Assembly (NCBI GenBank): GCA_016868315.1
Contig: VGHE01000014.1
Span: 1 to 64,000, forward strand
Origin: Betaproteobacteria bacterium
GTDB lineage: Bacteria > Bdellovibrionota_B > Oligoflexia > Silvanigrellales > Silvanigrellaceae
Direction of reading: 5' to 3'
DNA: 64,000 nt
Shown: positions 54,839 through 64,000 of the stretch, one piece after another
Layout of the letters: each line of letters begins with the position of its first letter
How positions within the stretch are numbered: position 1 is the stretch's first letter
Notes under the pieces: generated by a model
The model's database searches: none
Seen by the model: the letters and a program-made list of their open reading frames with translations, nothing else
Told to the model about the DNA's origin: nothing
Translations under genes and position numbers: made by a program

Positions 54839-56062
54839 TCAAAACGGTCCAGCAACAAAACCAAGGTGATCTGAAGGCCAAAGAATCGACGCATCCGCGG
54901 GTGCAGCTGAAGCTGTTTCCGGAAACAGCTGCGCCTCGCGCGGTGTCATGCCTTTAAGAAAAAGATAGTCGATGCGCGATGAAGCGGTCTTTTGTTGTGC
55001 GGTGGTGCTTTGCCCTCCGGTATGACCAGGCTGCCCTGGATTCACGGTGCTCCAGGCATCCGCGAACCCCCATTTCAAAAACTCTGCACGCACAGCACCA
55101 TCTTCCGGAGAATTGCAGTCACAGGACACCGCGACGGGTGCATTCTTTTTCTCAACCACCTGATTGATGTACTCGTTGATTTGTGTGGCTTGCCTGACCT
55201 GTGATTTCACCGATTCGCTGGTGATGTTCGTATAGAAGTGAGAGTTGAAGAAATGAAAAGAGCGACCCTGTAGAAGCATTTCAGCGCGCATCACAATACG
55301 CGATTCGCCAGCAGCCCAGCTTCGACACCGATCGGATGTGCACAACGGCAATTCACTCAAAACACGCGCACTCACCCGCCGCGCACCCACAGAACCAAAA
55401 GGCAAACGCGAAACAATCGCATCGCCCATGAACCATGTTGTTTGTGCGAGCTTCTTGGTATTTGCATCTTGAGTGGAATAGGCCGCAGACAACGGTCCTC
55501 CACCACCCACACTCACATCCGGTTCTATCGCCGCATGGGGGTTGGATCGAAAGAAACACCAATACCAGTTCTCGCCCGTAAGTTCCGACAAACGGCGCGC
55601 GAGAACATCCGCACTGTTCCCCCAGGGAACCATATCTTCAGCTTCTTGAATTCCAATCACATCCGCCTGCACCTTTTGAATGTTTGAGGCGATCTGCTCA
55701 ATGCGTGCATTCAAAGATGGGAGTGATGTAGCGAACGCACCCAGCATGTTGAAGGTTGCAAAGCGCACCTGCTTGTTTGTGGAAGCATCAGCAACCGACT
55801 TTCCCAGCTGCGTTCCACACAGAGGCTGCTTTTCATTTACACCTTGAATAACAACGGGGTTATGTGATGGTACAGTCGTTGAACCAGTTCCATCAGATTG
55901 TCCCGGCACAGGCGCAGCCGTTGCAGGCAGGGGCATTGCAGCTTCCGGACTCGTGGAAGATTTCGCGCTGCCACTCAAAGAATTCTTTCTCTGAAGCATT
56001 TGACAGGAAATCGAAAGCAAACCAGCAAAGAGCGGTATGGAAAAAAGAACAACTCGATGCAT
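54839..56062 (-). CDS. DNase I-fold endonuclease/exonuclease/phosphatase lipoprotein
   Basis: About 407 residues from ATG 56,062 (GTG 6 bp earlier possible). Lipobox LLSIS-C. After a Ser/Thr/Pro spacer, motifs of the EEP superfamily appear in order: RFATFNMLGAF (Asn), DVIGIQEAEDM (catalytic Glu), HFFNSHFYTN (His), AVSCDCNSPEDG (where Asp-x-Asn is expected), SSRIDYLFLKG and WPSDHLGFVAGPF (terminal Asp-His pair). Members cleave DNA, RNA or phosphoesters with Mg. Secreted placement suggests extracellular nuclease or phosphatase. The 153 bp to the LGFP gene start is enough for independent transcription. Confidence 0.88.
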   Translation of the reverse strand: MHRVVLFSIPLFAGLLSISCQMLQRKNSLSGSAKSSTSPEAAMPLPATAAPVPGQSDGTGSTTVPSHNPVVIQGVNEKQPLCGTQLGKSVADASTNKQVRFATFNMLGAFATSLPSLNARIEQIASNIQKVQADVIGIQEAEDMVPWGNSADVLARRLSELTGENWYWCFFRSNPHAAIEPDVSVGGGGPLSAAYSTQDANTKKLAQTTWFMGDAIVSRLPFGSVGARRVSARVLSELPLCTSDRCRSWAAGESRIVMRAEMLLQGRSFHFFNSHFYTNITSESVKSQVRQATQINEYINQVVEKKNAPVAVSCDCNSPEDGAVRAEFLKWGFADAWSTVNPGQPGHTGGQSTTAQQKTASSRIDYLFLKGMTPREAQLFPETASAAPADASILWPSDHLGFVAGPF

Positions 56063-56211
56063 GATCACATCCTATCTCTCATCGGTCTTAAGGAAACATA
56101 TACCCTCTACGAACCTACCTCATCAGAGCGTACCGCTGGTGCAGGCAACTGAAAACCGAACAAGTGATGAATCGCTGACGGGATTAATTTGCTCAATATA
56201 TTCATAATTTT

Positions 56212-58135
<1,924 letters not shown>

Positions 58136-58290
58136 GTAGGTAAAATTTGCCTGCCTGCGAGGTAAAACTGAAGATTCGCGATATTTGGTGAAAATCTCGG
58201 ATTTACCCCAAACTTTTGACTCTCTTCAAAGTAAACTCGACAGACGCTTGGCCGAAAATAGAACGTCTGTGCCAGGGAAGAGGAAAAAGT

Positions 58291-59079
58291 ATGAAGTCCG
58301 CCAGCGTTAAGACCATCGCTCTGTTTGCAACTCTAGGAAGCTCGACAGCCTTCCCCTTGGGGCTTGAACTCGAATTCGGAAGTGGAATTGGGAAGGACAA
58401 ATTAGAGGCACGCAATTCAACAACGACAACCAAGGAAGACGCTGACTTTAAGAAATTCAGGGATGAACTTAGTAGTTTTCTGGCCTTTGGATTCCGCCTG
58501 GATCCCCGACTTCTTGTCGTGCACAACCGCTCCGTGCACTTGTCGGGAGGAGCAGGATTCGGCTGGGAACGCGCTAGCACAGAGGCATCTCTCCAAGAAA
58601 CTACGGAAGAATATACGTTCTACCGCTTCATTCTTGAACCTAATGCGCGTGTTGTCTATTTTCCAGCACGAAATTTTGGAATAGGACTGGGGCTGGGCTA
58701 TTACTTTACGCTGACAGGTAGTATTGATGCAAAGCAGACCGAAGCGAGTACGGTTTATGAAGAAAAAAGCGATATAGATGAGAACAGCGGTTTTAGAATG
58801 CGCCTTTTCAGTTCCTTCGTAATGCCAGGCAGCAATCAGCCTCAACTCACAGCCGGATATCAACTCACAGCTGCCGGAAGCTTCAAAAGAGAAAAGGCGA
58901 CGGAGAAAGCAGATCTCTCTGGTCACTCATTTGTACTCAGCTATGTGCACCCCATCATTTTTTCAAATTCAAATACAGATAGCAACGACGAATACGACGA
59001 CAGGGATTCTCGCGGACGCCGGAGAACCTCGGATCAGGATGACCGAAACCAACGCCGACGCAAACAACGTCCCCGGTGA
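58291..59079 (+). CDS. Outer-membrane beta-barrel protein with basic tail (paralogue 1)
   Basis: 262 residues from ATG 58,291 (GAAGAGG upstream; the frame is open 75 bp more). Signal peptide TIALFATLGSSTA-FPLGLELE. Alternating strands such as LAFGFRLDPRLLVV, VHLSGGAGFGW and GIGLGLGYYFTLTGS, plus the final FVLSYVHPIIF with a terminal aromatic strand end, indicate an 8-10-stranded barrel. A hydrophilic C-terminal tail follows (DRDSRGRRRTSDQDDRNQRR), unusual after a barrel. Similar in sequence, length and layout to the next gene. Confidence 0.8.
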   Translation: MKSASVKTIALFATLGSSTAFPLGLELEFGSGIGKDKLEARNSTTTTKEDADFKKFRDELSSFLAFGFRLDPRLLVVHNRSVHLSGGAGFGWERASTEASLQETTEEYTFYRFILEPNARVVYFPARNFGIGLGLGYYFTLTGSIDAKQTEASTVYEEKSDIDENSGFRMRLFSSFVMPGSNQPQLTAGYQLTAAGSFKREKATEKADLSGHSFVLSYVHPIIFSNSNTDSNDEYDDRDSRGRRRTSDQDDRNQRRRKQRPR

Positions 59080-59154
59080 ATTTCGCAAGATTTTGACGTA
59101 CTGAAAGGAAACTCCCGAAATAATTCGCCGATACTCCTCACGGGAATAACAAAC

Positions 59155-60018
59155 GTGAGGATAAGTGCCTTGAGAAATATTATTTTACTATTCACGCTCC
59201 TGCCTTCGCTTTTCCTGAGCTCAATAGCCTACCCTCTGGGACTTGAACTTGAAGTCGGTGCTTCGGTGGGAACCGAGAAACAGGAGTTCGAAACAAAACC
59301 TGAGGGATGGGACGAACTCGGTTCAACAGTGCAAAAATTTACGGAAAAAGTCTTAAACCCATTTACATTCGGGTTTCGGATGGATGGCCGCTTGCTTGTT
59401 TTGCACAGCCCCAAAATGCACCTAGGAGTGGGAGCCGGATTTGGGTATGATCGGGCAAGCACGAGTGCAACACTCAAAATTGAAAAAATGAACCTTGAAC
59501 GAACAGTTGACCGCTCGTATCTTCGAATTTCTTGTGAACCGAACATTAAATTTGTATACTTCGTGACCCAAAAAATTGGGCTGGGACTCGGTGCGGGATA
59601 CTATCTTGGACTATCCGGGGACGAGGAAACAAAATCCTCCGGAGGAATGAAAATCGAAATCCCTGATGGATCCACTCCGGAGAACAAACAAGAGACCGTA
59701 AAAGTGAAATTGAAGAGCGACAATGGACTCCGCATCCGCGCGGCAGCATCCTATGTTCTCTCCAGCAAGAACCAATCGCAAATTCAGGCGGGGTATCAGC
59801 TCACAACAGCTGGCAAGTTTGAAGCTGAGGCGAGCGAACCCGACGACAAATCTGAAAAATTAAAACAATCTGGGCATGCCTTCGTATTGAGTTACATTCA
59901 CCCAATTATTTTTGGTGGTGCGCCACAGACCGATGAGAGCGCTGCTCAAAACAAAGGTAAACAAAAGCCGGGTGAGAATAAAAACCAACGCAGAAAAAAG
60001 CAGCAACCACAGAACTGA
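59155..60018 (+). CDS. Outer-membrane beta-barrel protein with basic tail (paralogue 2)
   Basis: 287 residues from GTG 59,155; the TTG at 59,170 with GAGG 9 bp upstream is an equally good start. Same layout as the preceding gene: signal peptide, YPLGLELEVGASVGTEK, FTFGFRMDGRLLVLHSPK, GVGAGFGYDRAS, GLGLGAGYYLGLSG, SQIQAGYQLTTAG and FVLSYIHPIIFGG, then a Lys/Gln/Asn-rich tail. A tandem duplicate with clear divergence, not a recent copy. Function unknown; surface structural or adhesive role inferred. Confidence 0.8.
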   Translation: MRISALRNIILLFTLLPSLFLSSIAYPLGLELEVGASVGTEKQEFETKPEGWDELGSTVQKFTEKVLNPFTFGFRMDGRLLVLHSPKMHLGVGAGFGYDRASTSATLKIEKMNLERTVDRSYLRISCEPNIKFVYFVTQKIGLGLGAGYYLGLSGDEETKSSGGMKIEIPDGSTPENKQETVKVKLKSDNGLRIRAAASYVLSSKNQSQIQAGYQLTTAGKFEAEASEPDDKSEKLKQSGHAFVLSYIHPIIFGGAPQTDESAAQNKGKQKPGENKNQRRKKQQPQN

Positions 60019-60034
60019 TTCACGGGAGTTTTGA

Positions 60035-60820
60035 ATGACCGGCAACATGCTTATATGCCTCAGCGCAACCTTTGCACCAATACTCGCCCATGCTTCCGTT
60101 GCAGATACTCAGGGGATCTTGTCATCGGAATATACCCTCGGCCAAAAAATCACAGTGGCACAGAGCAACCGCAAGAGCGCGAGCCGAGAGGACAGCAGTC
60201 GGGAAGACGAAGAGAAACCGAAGCGGGAATCAGAATACCTTCAGTACAAGATCAAATCGAAACCTGTTTTCGGCGTCGGTGCAGGTGTTGGGCTAAACCC
60301 GTACCCCACAACCCGGCTTGAGCTCGGTTGGCATTCACGCTGGGATTCAGGGTTCCTCTCGCTTGCCTATGAAGCAAGCTGGTTCAGCAAACAACACATG
60401 CTCGCACGTGCCTTACTGCTCGATACCTACGAGCGCGATCTCAACTACAGGCGGCTGATGCTCAACTGGCGGGGCACCGGATCTGTTTATGCGATGACTT
60501 CCATCGGATATGAAAACCAGGCTGTGCAATTATTCAAGCCTGTGAGCGATGAAAGTAAAGAGCTCAGGAGAATCATTAACGGCTCGCGCCAGGGATACTT
60601 GTTCGGTCTTGGCCTTGGAAGCACCATAAGCTACGACACTGTGCGTATAAACATGGAGTGGTTGGGATTTACCCTACTCAAGGAATTGCGTTCTCCGACG
60701 TTTACGGATCGGGGCACCAACGTCAGCGATGAACAGGCAGAAAAATCGAAAAATGAGTTCAAAGATGAAAGCAGGTTTGGCATTCGCTTTTTGAACTTCT
60801 CTCTCTTCTTCGACCTCTAA
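60035..60820 (+). CDS. Outer-membrane beta-barrel protein
   Basis: 261 residues, 16 bp after paralogue 2, so co-transcribed. Weak signal peptide (MLICLSATFAPILAHASVA). A charged Ser/Arg/Glu segment (NRKSASREDSSREDEEKPKR) near the N-terminus echoes the polar tails of the two barrels upstream, but at the other end. Barrel-type strands follow: FGVGAGVGLNPYPTTRLELG, GFLSLAYEASW, GSVYAMTSIGYEN, YLFGLGLGSTI, with a C-terminal Phe-rich strand ending FFDL, a common BAM signal pattern. Confidence 0.78.
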   Translation: MTGNMLICLSATFAPILAHASVADTQGILSSEYTLGQKITVAQSNRKSASREDSSREDEEKPKRESEYLQYKIKSKPVFGVGAGVGLNPYPTTRLELGWHSRWDSGFLSLAYEASWFSKQHMLARALLLDTYERDLNYRRLMLNWRGTGSVYAMTSIGYENQAVQLFKPVSDESKELRRIINGSRQGYLFGLGLGSTISYDTVRINMEWLGFTLLKELRSPTFTDRGTNVSDEQAEKSKNEFKDESRFGIRFLNFSLFFDL

Positions 60821-60902
60821 TTTGGCGTCTCTTCAATCATCATCTCCTTCACTTTCGTCGGGCTCAATCAGCTGAAGCTGATCGAGTATATCTCATGAAC
60901 CT

Positions 60903-61637
60903 CTACAACGCTGACTGCATAAGGAAATCTTCCCAAATCTTGATGATGCGCCCCAGAGCTTGCTCGCGGGGTATAATCCCCTTTCCGCACATCCATTCAA
61001 CCAAAGTCATTTTCTTCATGCGCACAAAATCTGAATGCCCCAAATCGTCGAGAAGAACTCTGTTTAGAAATTCAGGATCAACGTGCAGGTAAAAGTGCTT
61101 AGGCCCCATGTCCTCCGGCACACAAGAATAACCCAGCCGTTTGAATTGAGACCCCAACTCACTCTCAAGAATTGTTGTCGGAACCCTCAGGGGAGGAAAG
61201 CTGCCATCAAGAAAAACAGGAAATCGGCGAGGCGATGAAAACGGTGGTGTTCCATCAACAGGATCCATGAGAAACAGAGCGCGAACGTTTGAATCCAGAC
61301 TTGCGAGCTTTACCGCGAATTTGCCAGCCTCACTGTAAGCGAAAACCACCAGCCCGCGGGAGGAAGTCTTTGCCGCTTCACGAGCGACGGTAACGATAGT
61401 TTGCAGATCTCTGATCTGATTAGCTGTAACCGGATTGTAATCGACCTCTGCGAAGAACAGGTTCGCCTCACGAAGACAATCATTTTGAAGATAAGGCTCG
61501 TAGACCTCTGCATTAACAGCCGAGCTTCGCAAAACCAGAACACCGATTCCGCGACAATCCGCGAAACCGGTGTTTGAAAAAAAACAAAAGACAAAAAAAG
61601 AAATGAGTAGAATCAGCATCCGCAGTAACATCAGCAC
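60903..61637 (-). CDS. Chlorophyllase-like alpha/beta hydrolase, secreted
   Basis: 244 residues starting at GTG 61,637 or the ATG two codons on (GGAG upstream). Signal peptide (LILLISFFVFCFFSNTGFA). The nucleophile elbow is VVFAYSEAGKFAVKLAS, with Ser in an A-x-S-x-x-G context where GxSxG is usual. LFLMDPVDGTPPF and a late DLGHSDFVRM follow the chlorophyllase-like layout of acid and His. Several Cys suggest a periplasmic or secreted hydrolase of esters. Substrate unknown. Confidence 0.75.
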   Translation of the reverse strand: MLMLLRMLILLISFFVFCFFSNTGFADCRGIGVLVLRSSAVNAEVYEPYLQNDCLREANLFFAEVDYNPVTANQIRDLQTIVTVAREAAKTSSRGLVVFAYSEAGKFAVKLASLDSNVRALFLMDPVDGTPPFSSPRRFPVFLDGSFPPLRVPTTILESELGSQFKRLGYSCVPEDMGPKHFYLHVDPEFLNRVLLDDLGHSDFVRMKKMTLVEWMCGKGIIPREQALGRIIKIWEDFLMQSAL

Positions 61638-61681
61638 CCCATCTCCGTTGCAACACTCGATGGCAAAGTCGACAAGAAACG

Positions 61682-62149
61682 TTAGCCTTGGCTTGCTGAA
61701 TTTCGCAGCATCATGTTGGTCGAAACGAGCCGATCGGCCATGATGAGAGCCAAGTTTTTGAAGACGCGGTATCCAATTTTCGGTTGCGATTCAAAAACTC
61801 CAATCAATTTTTCTGAATCAACCACGTAACAGCGACAATCAACCTCAGCCTTCGCCGAGGCTGCCCTGCGGGCGATTTTCGCCAACGACAATTCACCAAC
61901 ACACTCGCCAGGGCCAAATTTTGCAATGGATGCATTTCCTCTTTCGCCGATGAGCGGCAGGCAGACCTCGGCAATTCCAGCAACAATGAGATAGAGCTGA
62001 GCAGAAAGTTCGTCCTGCTTAATAAATGTTGTTCCGGCAGGCAAAACAATCTCTTTGAAGAGTGGAGCAACGACCGCCACCTCCTCTGAACTCAAATGCA
62101 AAAACAGAGGAAAGCGGTTGAGCGTGTTTTCAATTTGGCCATCGAACAT
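61682..62149 (-). CDS. Stand-alone cyclic nucleotide-binding domain protein
   Basis: 155 residues; ATG with AAAGGAG upstream. A single CRP-like nucleotide-binding beta-roll: FPLFLHLSSEEVAVVAPLFK, VLPAGTTFIKQDELSAQLYL, phosphate-binding cassette FGPGECVGELSLAKIARRAA, then AKAEVDCRCYVVDSEKL. The RxA(S/T) part is present as RRAAS, compatible with cAMP or a similar ligand. The C-terminal helices lack a DNA-binding domain, so it probably acts by protein contact. Confidence 0.88.
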   Translation of the reverse strand: MFDGQIENTLNRFPLFLHLSSEEVAVVAPLFKEIVLPAGTTFIKQDELSAQLYLIVAGIAEVCLPLIGERGNASIAKFGPGECVGELSLAKIARRAASAKAEVDCRCYVVDSEKLIGVFESQPKIGYRVFKNLALIMADRLVSTNMMLRNSASQG

Positions 62150-62440
62150 CGCATTGACTCCTTTACGGTGCAGTCGTCGCTAGAGGTTAGAAGATATCAA
62201 TCCAGACAGGCCAAAAAAATCATTGGTGTCAGAAATATTTGAAGCGAGAGAGCAAACGAGAGCTAAAGTACCTATCGCAAGTGCGCCCTAGAACCTGCCA
62301 CAGATGAAGTGTTCGACTTCCAAGACGGTCGATCAATTCACTGAAATTACTGGATAAAGAATTGCCTAATAAGAAGAATCGGTTGTTGAATGCATGGCTC
62401 GAAAAAAACATGCTGCCAGGAATGACCCCATGAGGACACA

Positions 62441-62782
62441 ATGACTTCAAAAGCCGATCTCGATGCTCTCCCCTTCGGCAAAATCCTGAGCAAGCTGATG
62501 AAGGAACGTCAGCTGACCATTCAGGCCATTGCCAACCTGGCAGGAGTCAACAAGAGCGTGGTTCATGGATGGATGACCGGTACAACGCCTCATGACCTCT
62601 TTGCGATTGGAAAGCTCTCGAGGGCACTGGGGATTGGCTTCCGTGAACTCCTCCTCGGAGAGCCTGAACTGCCCGTCTCGATGACCACTCTTGATCTTCA
62701 ATTCGACAAAGAAGACGTCTTTGATGGACTCTGTGAAGTCCGCATTCGACGCATCGTGCCCAAGGCACCGCCACAAGAGTGA
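62441..62782 (+). CDS. XRE-family helix-turn-helix regulator
   Basis: 113 residues, ATG with GAGG 8 bp upstream. HTH: LTIQAIANLAGVNKSVVHGW (helix-turn-helix with recognition helix NKSVVHGWMTG), followed by LFAIGKLSRALGIGFRELLL, a standard XRE layout. The last 35 residues (TTLDLQFDKEDVFDGLCEVR) are a short extension that may dimerise or bind a partner. The 291-bp region upstream separates it from the cyclic nucleotide-binding gene and holds no other supported gene. Confidence 0.88.
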   Translation: MTSKADLDALPFGKILSKLMKERQLTIQAIANLAGVNKSVVHGWMTGTTPHDLFAIGKLSRALGIGFRELLLGEPELPVSMTTLDLQFDKEDVFDGLCEVRIRRIVPKAPPQE

Positions 62783-62807
62783 GAACAATATCAGAGCACA
62801 ACTTCAT

Positions 62808-63692
62808 TCAATCCGAAGAAGCTCCAATCAGCGCAACATCGGCAGCCAACGATTGAGTCTCACGTTTGAAGTGTGCTCTCTGTTCATTCGTTATGCTCAG
62901 AGACAGATCAGATATAAGTTTTGCCCACTGCGCCCGCCGTTCGCGCCTGAGGGCAGCATGTTCGGGATCAAGCTGTGAAAAGGGCAATGTCTGCTGCTGT
63001 AAAAATAACTCAGCAAGTTTTTGTGCACTTTGCCTTTCCTGCAGAGCATTTGTGAATTTTTCATGAGAACGCTCACGGGCAACGACCTCGCGCTTCCGCC
63101 AGCCAAATTCTTGCTGTGCAAAACCAGAAACTGCGGCGAGCTGCTTTTCATTCAGAGTGCCAATCCAAACTGAGACTTGTTTGGCAGTCTTCTTCCTGCT
63201 CCTACTTGCAAATTCGACTTCACCCACGGAAAGTGATTCCGAAATCTCTCTGCGACGCTCGAGTTGAACATCCTTAAACTGGCTGACCTGTTCGGGGTTC
63301 AAATCTGCAAGAAAAGCACCAATTGGTGCGCTTGCACGCGTCAGTGCACCGGAATAAAGGGTATCCCAACGAACAAAAAAACTCTCGACCTCATCCATGG
63401 TCGCGCCTTGCTTCAGCTGCTTTGAGGAATCAATGAGCAGCTCCTGCACCGCGAGAACCTCACGCCTGTTCAAATCAGTTAGGAAAACATCAAGCTCACG
63501 GCGCAAGGTAGCCCTTTGAAGGCTGCTTAATTTGAAGATTGAATCAATTTTGAGCTGCAACAAAAAGCTGGCACGTCGAAAAGCCGCTGCACGAAAAACG
63601 CAGCTCGAGGCAATGAACGTAATTGCCACCAAGAAGAAAGTTAAGGTGAGCCTCGCTCGCCTTTTTAACTCGTAAAATCCCATTGAAACCAT
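62808..63692 (-). CDS. DUF6279-like helical lipoprotein
   Basis: 294 residues (an in-frame Met three codons later is also possible). Lipobox FIASS-C. The helical mature part contains FKLSSLQRATLRRELDVFLT, ADLNPEQVSQFKDVQLERRR and WIGTLNEKQLAAVSGFAQQE, repeated Leu-x-x-x-Gln blocks typical of DUF6279 envelope lipoproteins. Function of the family is unknown. Convergent with the XRE gene. Confidence 0.82.
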   Translation of the reverse strand: MVSMGFYELKRRARLTLTFFLVAITFIASSCVFRAAAFRRASFLLQLKIDSIFKLSSLQRATLRRELDVFLTDLNRREVLAVQELLIDSSKQLKQGATMDEVESFFVRWDTLYSGALTRASAPIGAFLADLNPEQVSQFKDVQLERRREISESLSVGEVEFASRSRKKTAKQVSVWIGTLNEKQLAAVSGFAQQEFGWRKREVVARERSHEKFTNALQERQSAQKLAELFLQQQTLPFSQLDPEHAALRRERRAQWAKLISDLSLSITNEQRAHFKRETQSLAADVALIGASSD

Positions 63693-63894
63693 TTACTGAA
63701 AGGGTCGAAATAATCGAAAGAGCTCCAAGCTTAGCACGTGGTTGTCAACGGCGAGGGCTAGACATCACCCCCAAGAAAATGACTCTTGAATCGCCCACCA
63801 AGACCAGAGGGTGCCTCCATTTCTCAAATAAATGGTATACTCAACCAGCTCCCCTTTTGCGCTAACTCAAATATCCATTGACACGGAGTTTCAG

Positions 63895-64000
63895 ATGAAA
63901 ACTACCCAACACGCCATGCTTTTGCTTCTCATTGCCTCAGCTGGATGTACGCAAAGAGCCTTCAACACTTCCGAGAACAAGGATAAATCGACAAAAACTG
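63895..64000 (+). CDS. Lipoprotein, N-terminal part only (runs off window)
   Basis: ATG with GGAG 6 bp upstream. The 35 visible residues read a signal peptide (MLLLLIASAG) ending in lipobox SAG-C and then TQRAFNTSENKD. Cut by the right edge, so product unknown beyond being a lipoprotein. Confidence 0.75.
   Translation, partial: MKTTQHAMLLLLIASAGCTQRAFNTSENKDKSTKT

Noticed and set aside
62229-62450. Minus-strand 73-codon frame overlapping the XRE gene start
   Set aside because: No ribosome site, no recognisable features, and it overlaps the regulator's own start region.
63683-63865. Plus-strand 60-codon frame before the last lipoprotein
   Set aside because: No ribosome site or signal sequence; composition looks like intergenic DNA.

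Overview
The window looks like a piece of a Gram-negative bacterial chromosome with roughly half G+C. It has many lipobox signal peptides, several outer-membrane barrels, an RlpA-type lipoprotein and an Lnt-like acyltransferase, and TTG/GTG starts are frequent. The mix of oversized secreted repeat proteins, many orphan lipoproteins, a RegBA redox system, an MbnP/MbnH copper pair, SbtA/SbtB and DUF4360/DUF6279-like proteins suggests the Bdellovibrionota (Oligoflexia-like), or less likely the Myxococcota. This is inference, because no rRNA or tRNA gene or classical marker is present. No transposase, phage gene, tRNA or CRISPR array was seen.

Layout. 1-10,984: the 3' part of a giant Ig/tandem-95 repeat protein ending in seven RCC1 blades. 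It contains a 3-kb direct repeat with one mismatch at a period of exactly 1,501 codons. 10,971-12,385: an Lnt-like enzyme whose reading frame breaks at a T7 tract. 12,422-15,679: two small lipoproteins around a secreted S1 protease that carries the same Cys-paired repeat modules as the giant protein. 15,728-17,335: a metallo-beta-lactamase-fold gene with an in-frame amber codon, then an orphan RCC1 C-terminus. 17,541-24,615: RlpA, a DEAD-box helicase, a secreted zinc peptidase with a displaced C-terminus, a coupled SbtA-SbtB-Nudix operon, and DNA polymerase IV. 24,803-38,596: large secreted proteins of unknown function, a metallophosphoesterase, and an operon of a 759-aa lipoprotein behind a 1,819-aa coiled-coil/EF-hand lipoprotein.

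38,761-50,269: a DUF4360-like protein and a DoxX protein, then the most coherent system in the window. It runs FixH-like lipoprotein, CxxC outer-membrane protein, thioredoxin-like protein, RegB kinase, RegA regulator, MbnP and the MbnH diheme enzyme, then a cytochrome c-tailed lipoprotein and more lipoproteins. I read this as a redox-controlled copper or periplasmic electron-transfer island. Its MbnP is unusual because the C-terminus is fused to a segment with two CxxCH motifs.

50,323-64,000: a vitellogenin-N/MTP-like HEAT protein translationally coupled to an LGFP-repeat secreted protein, a DNase I-fold lipoprotein, a heavily deleted P-type cation ATPase pseudogene, three outer-membrane barrel genes (two paralogous), a chlorophyllase-like hydrolase, a stand-alone cyclic-nucleotide-binding protein, an XRE regulator, a DUF6279-like lipoprotein and the first codons of another lipoprotein. 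Several genes are disrupted (Lnt-like, MBL, RCC1 remnant, peptidase C-terminus, P-ATPase). That means either real gene decay and recoding or local sequence errors, and raw reads would separate these.
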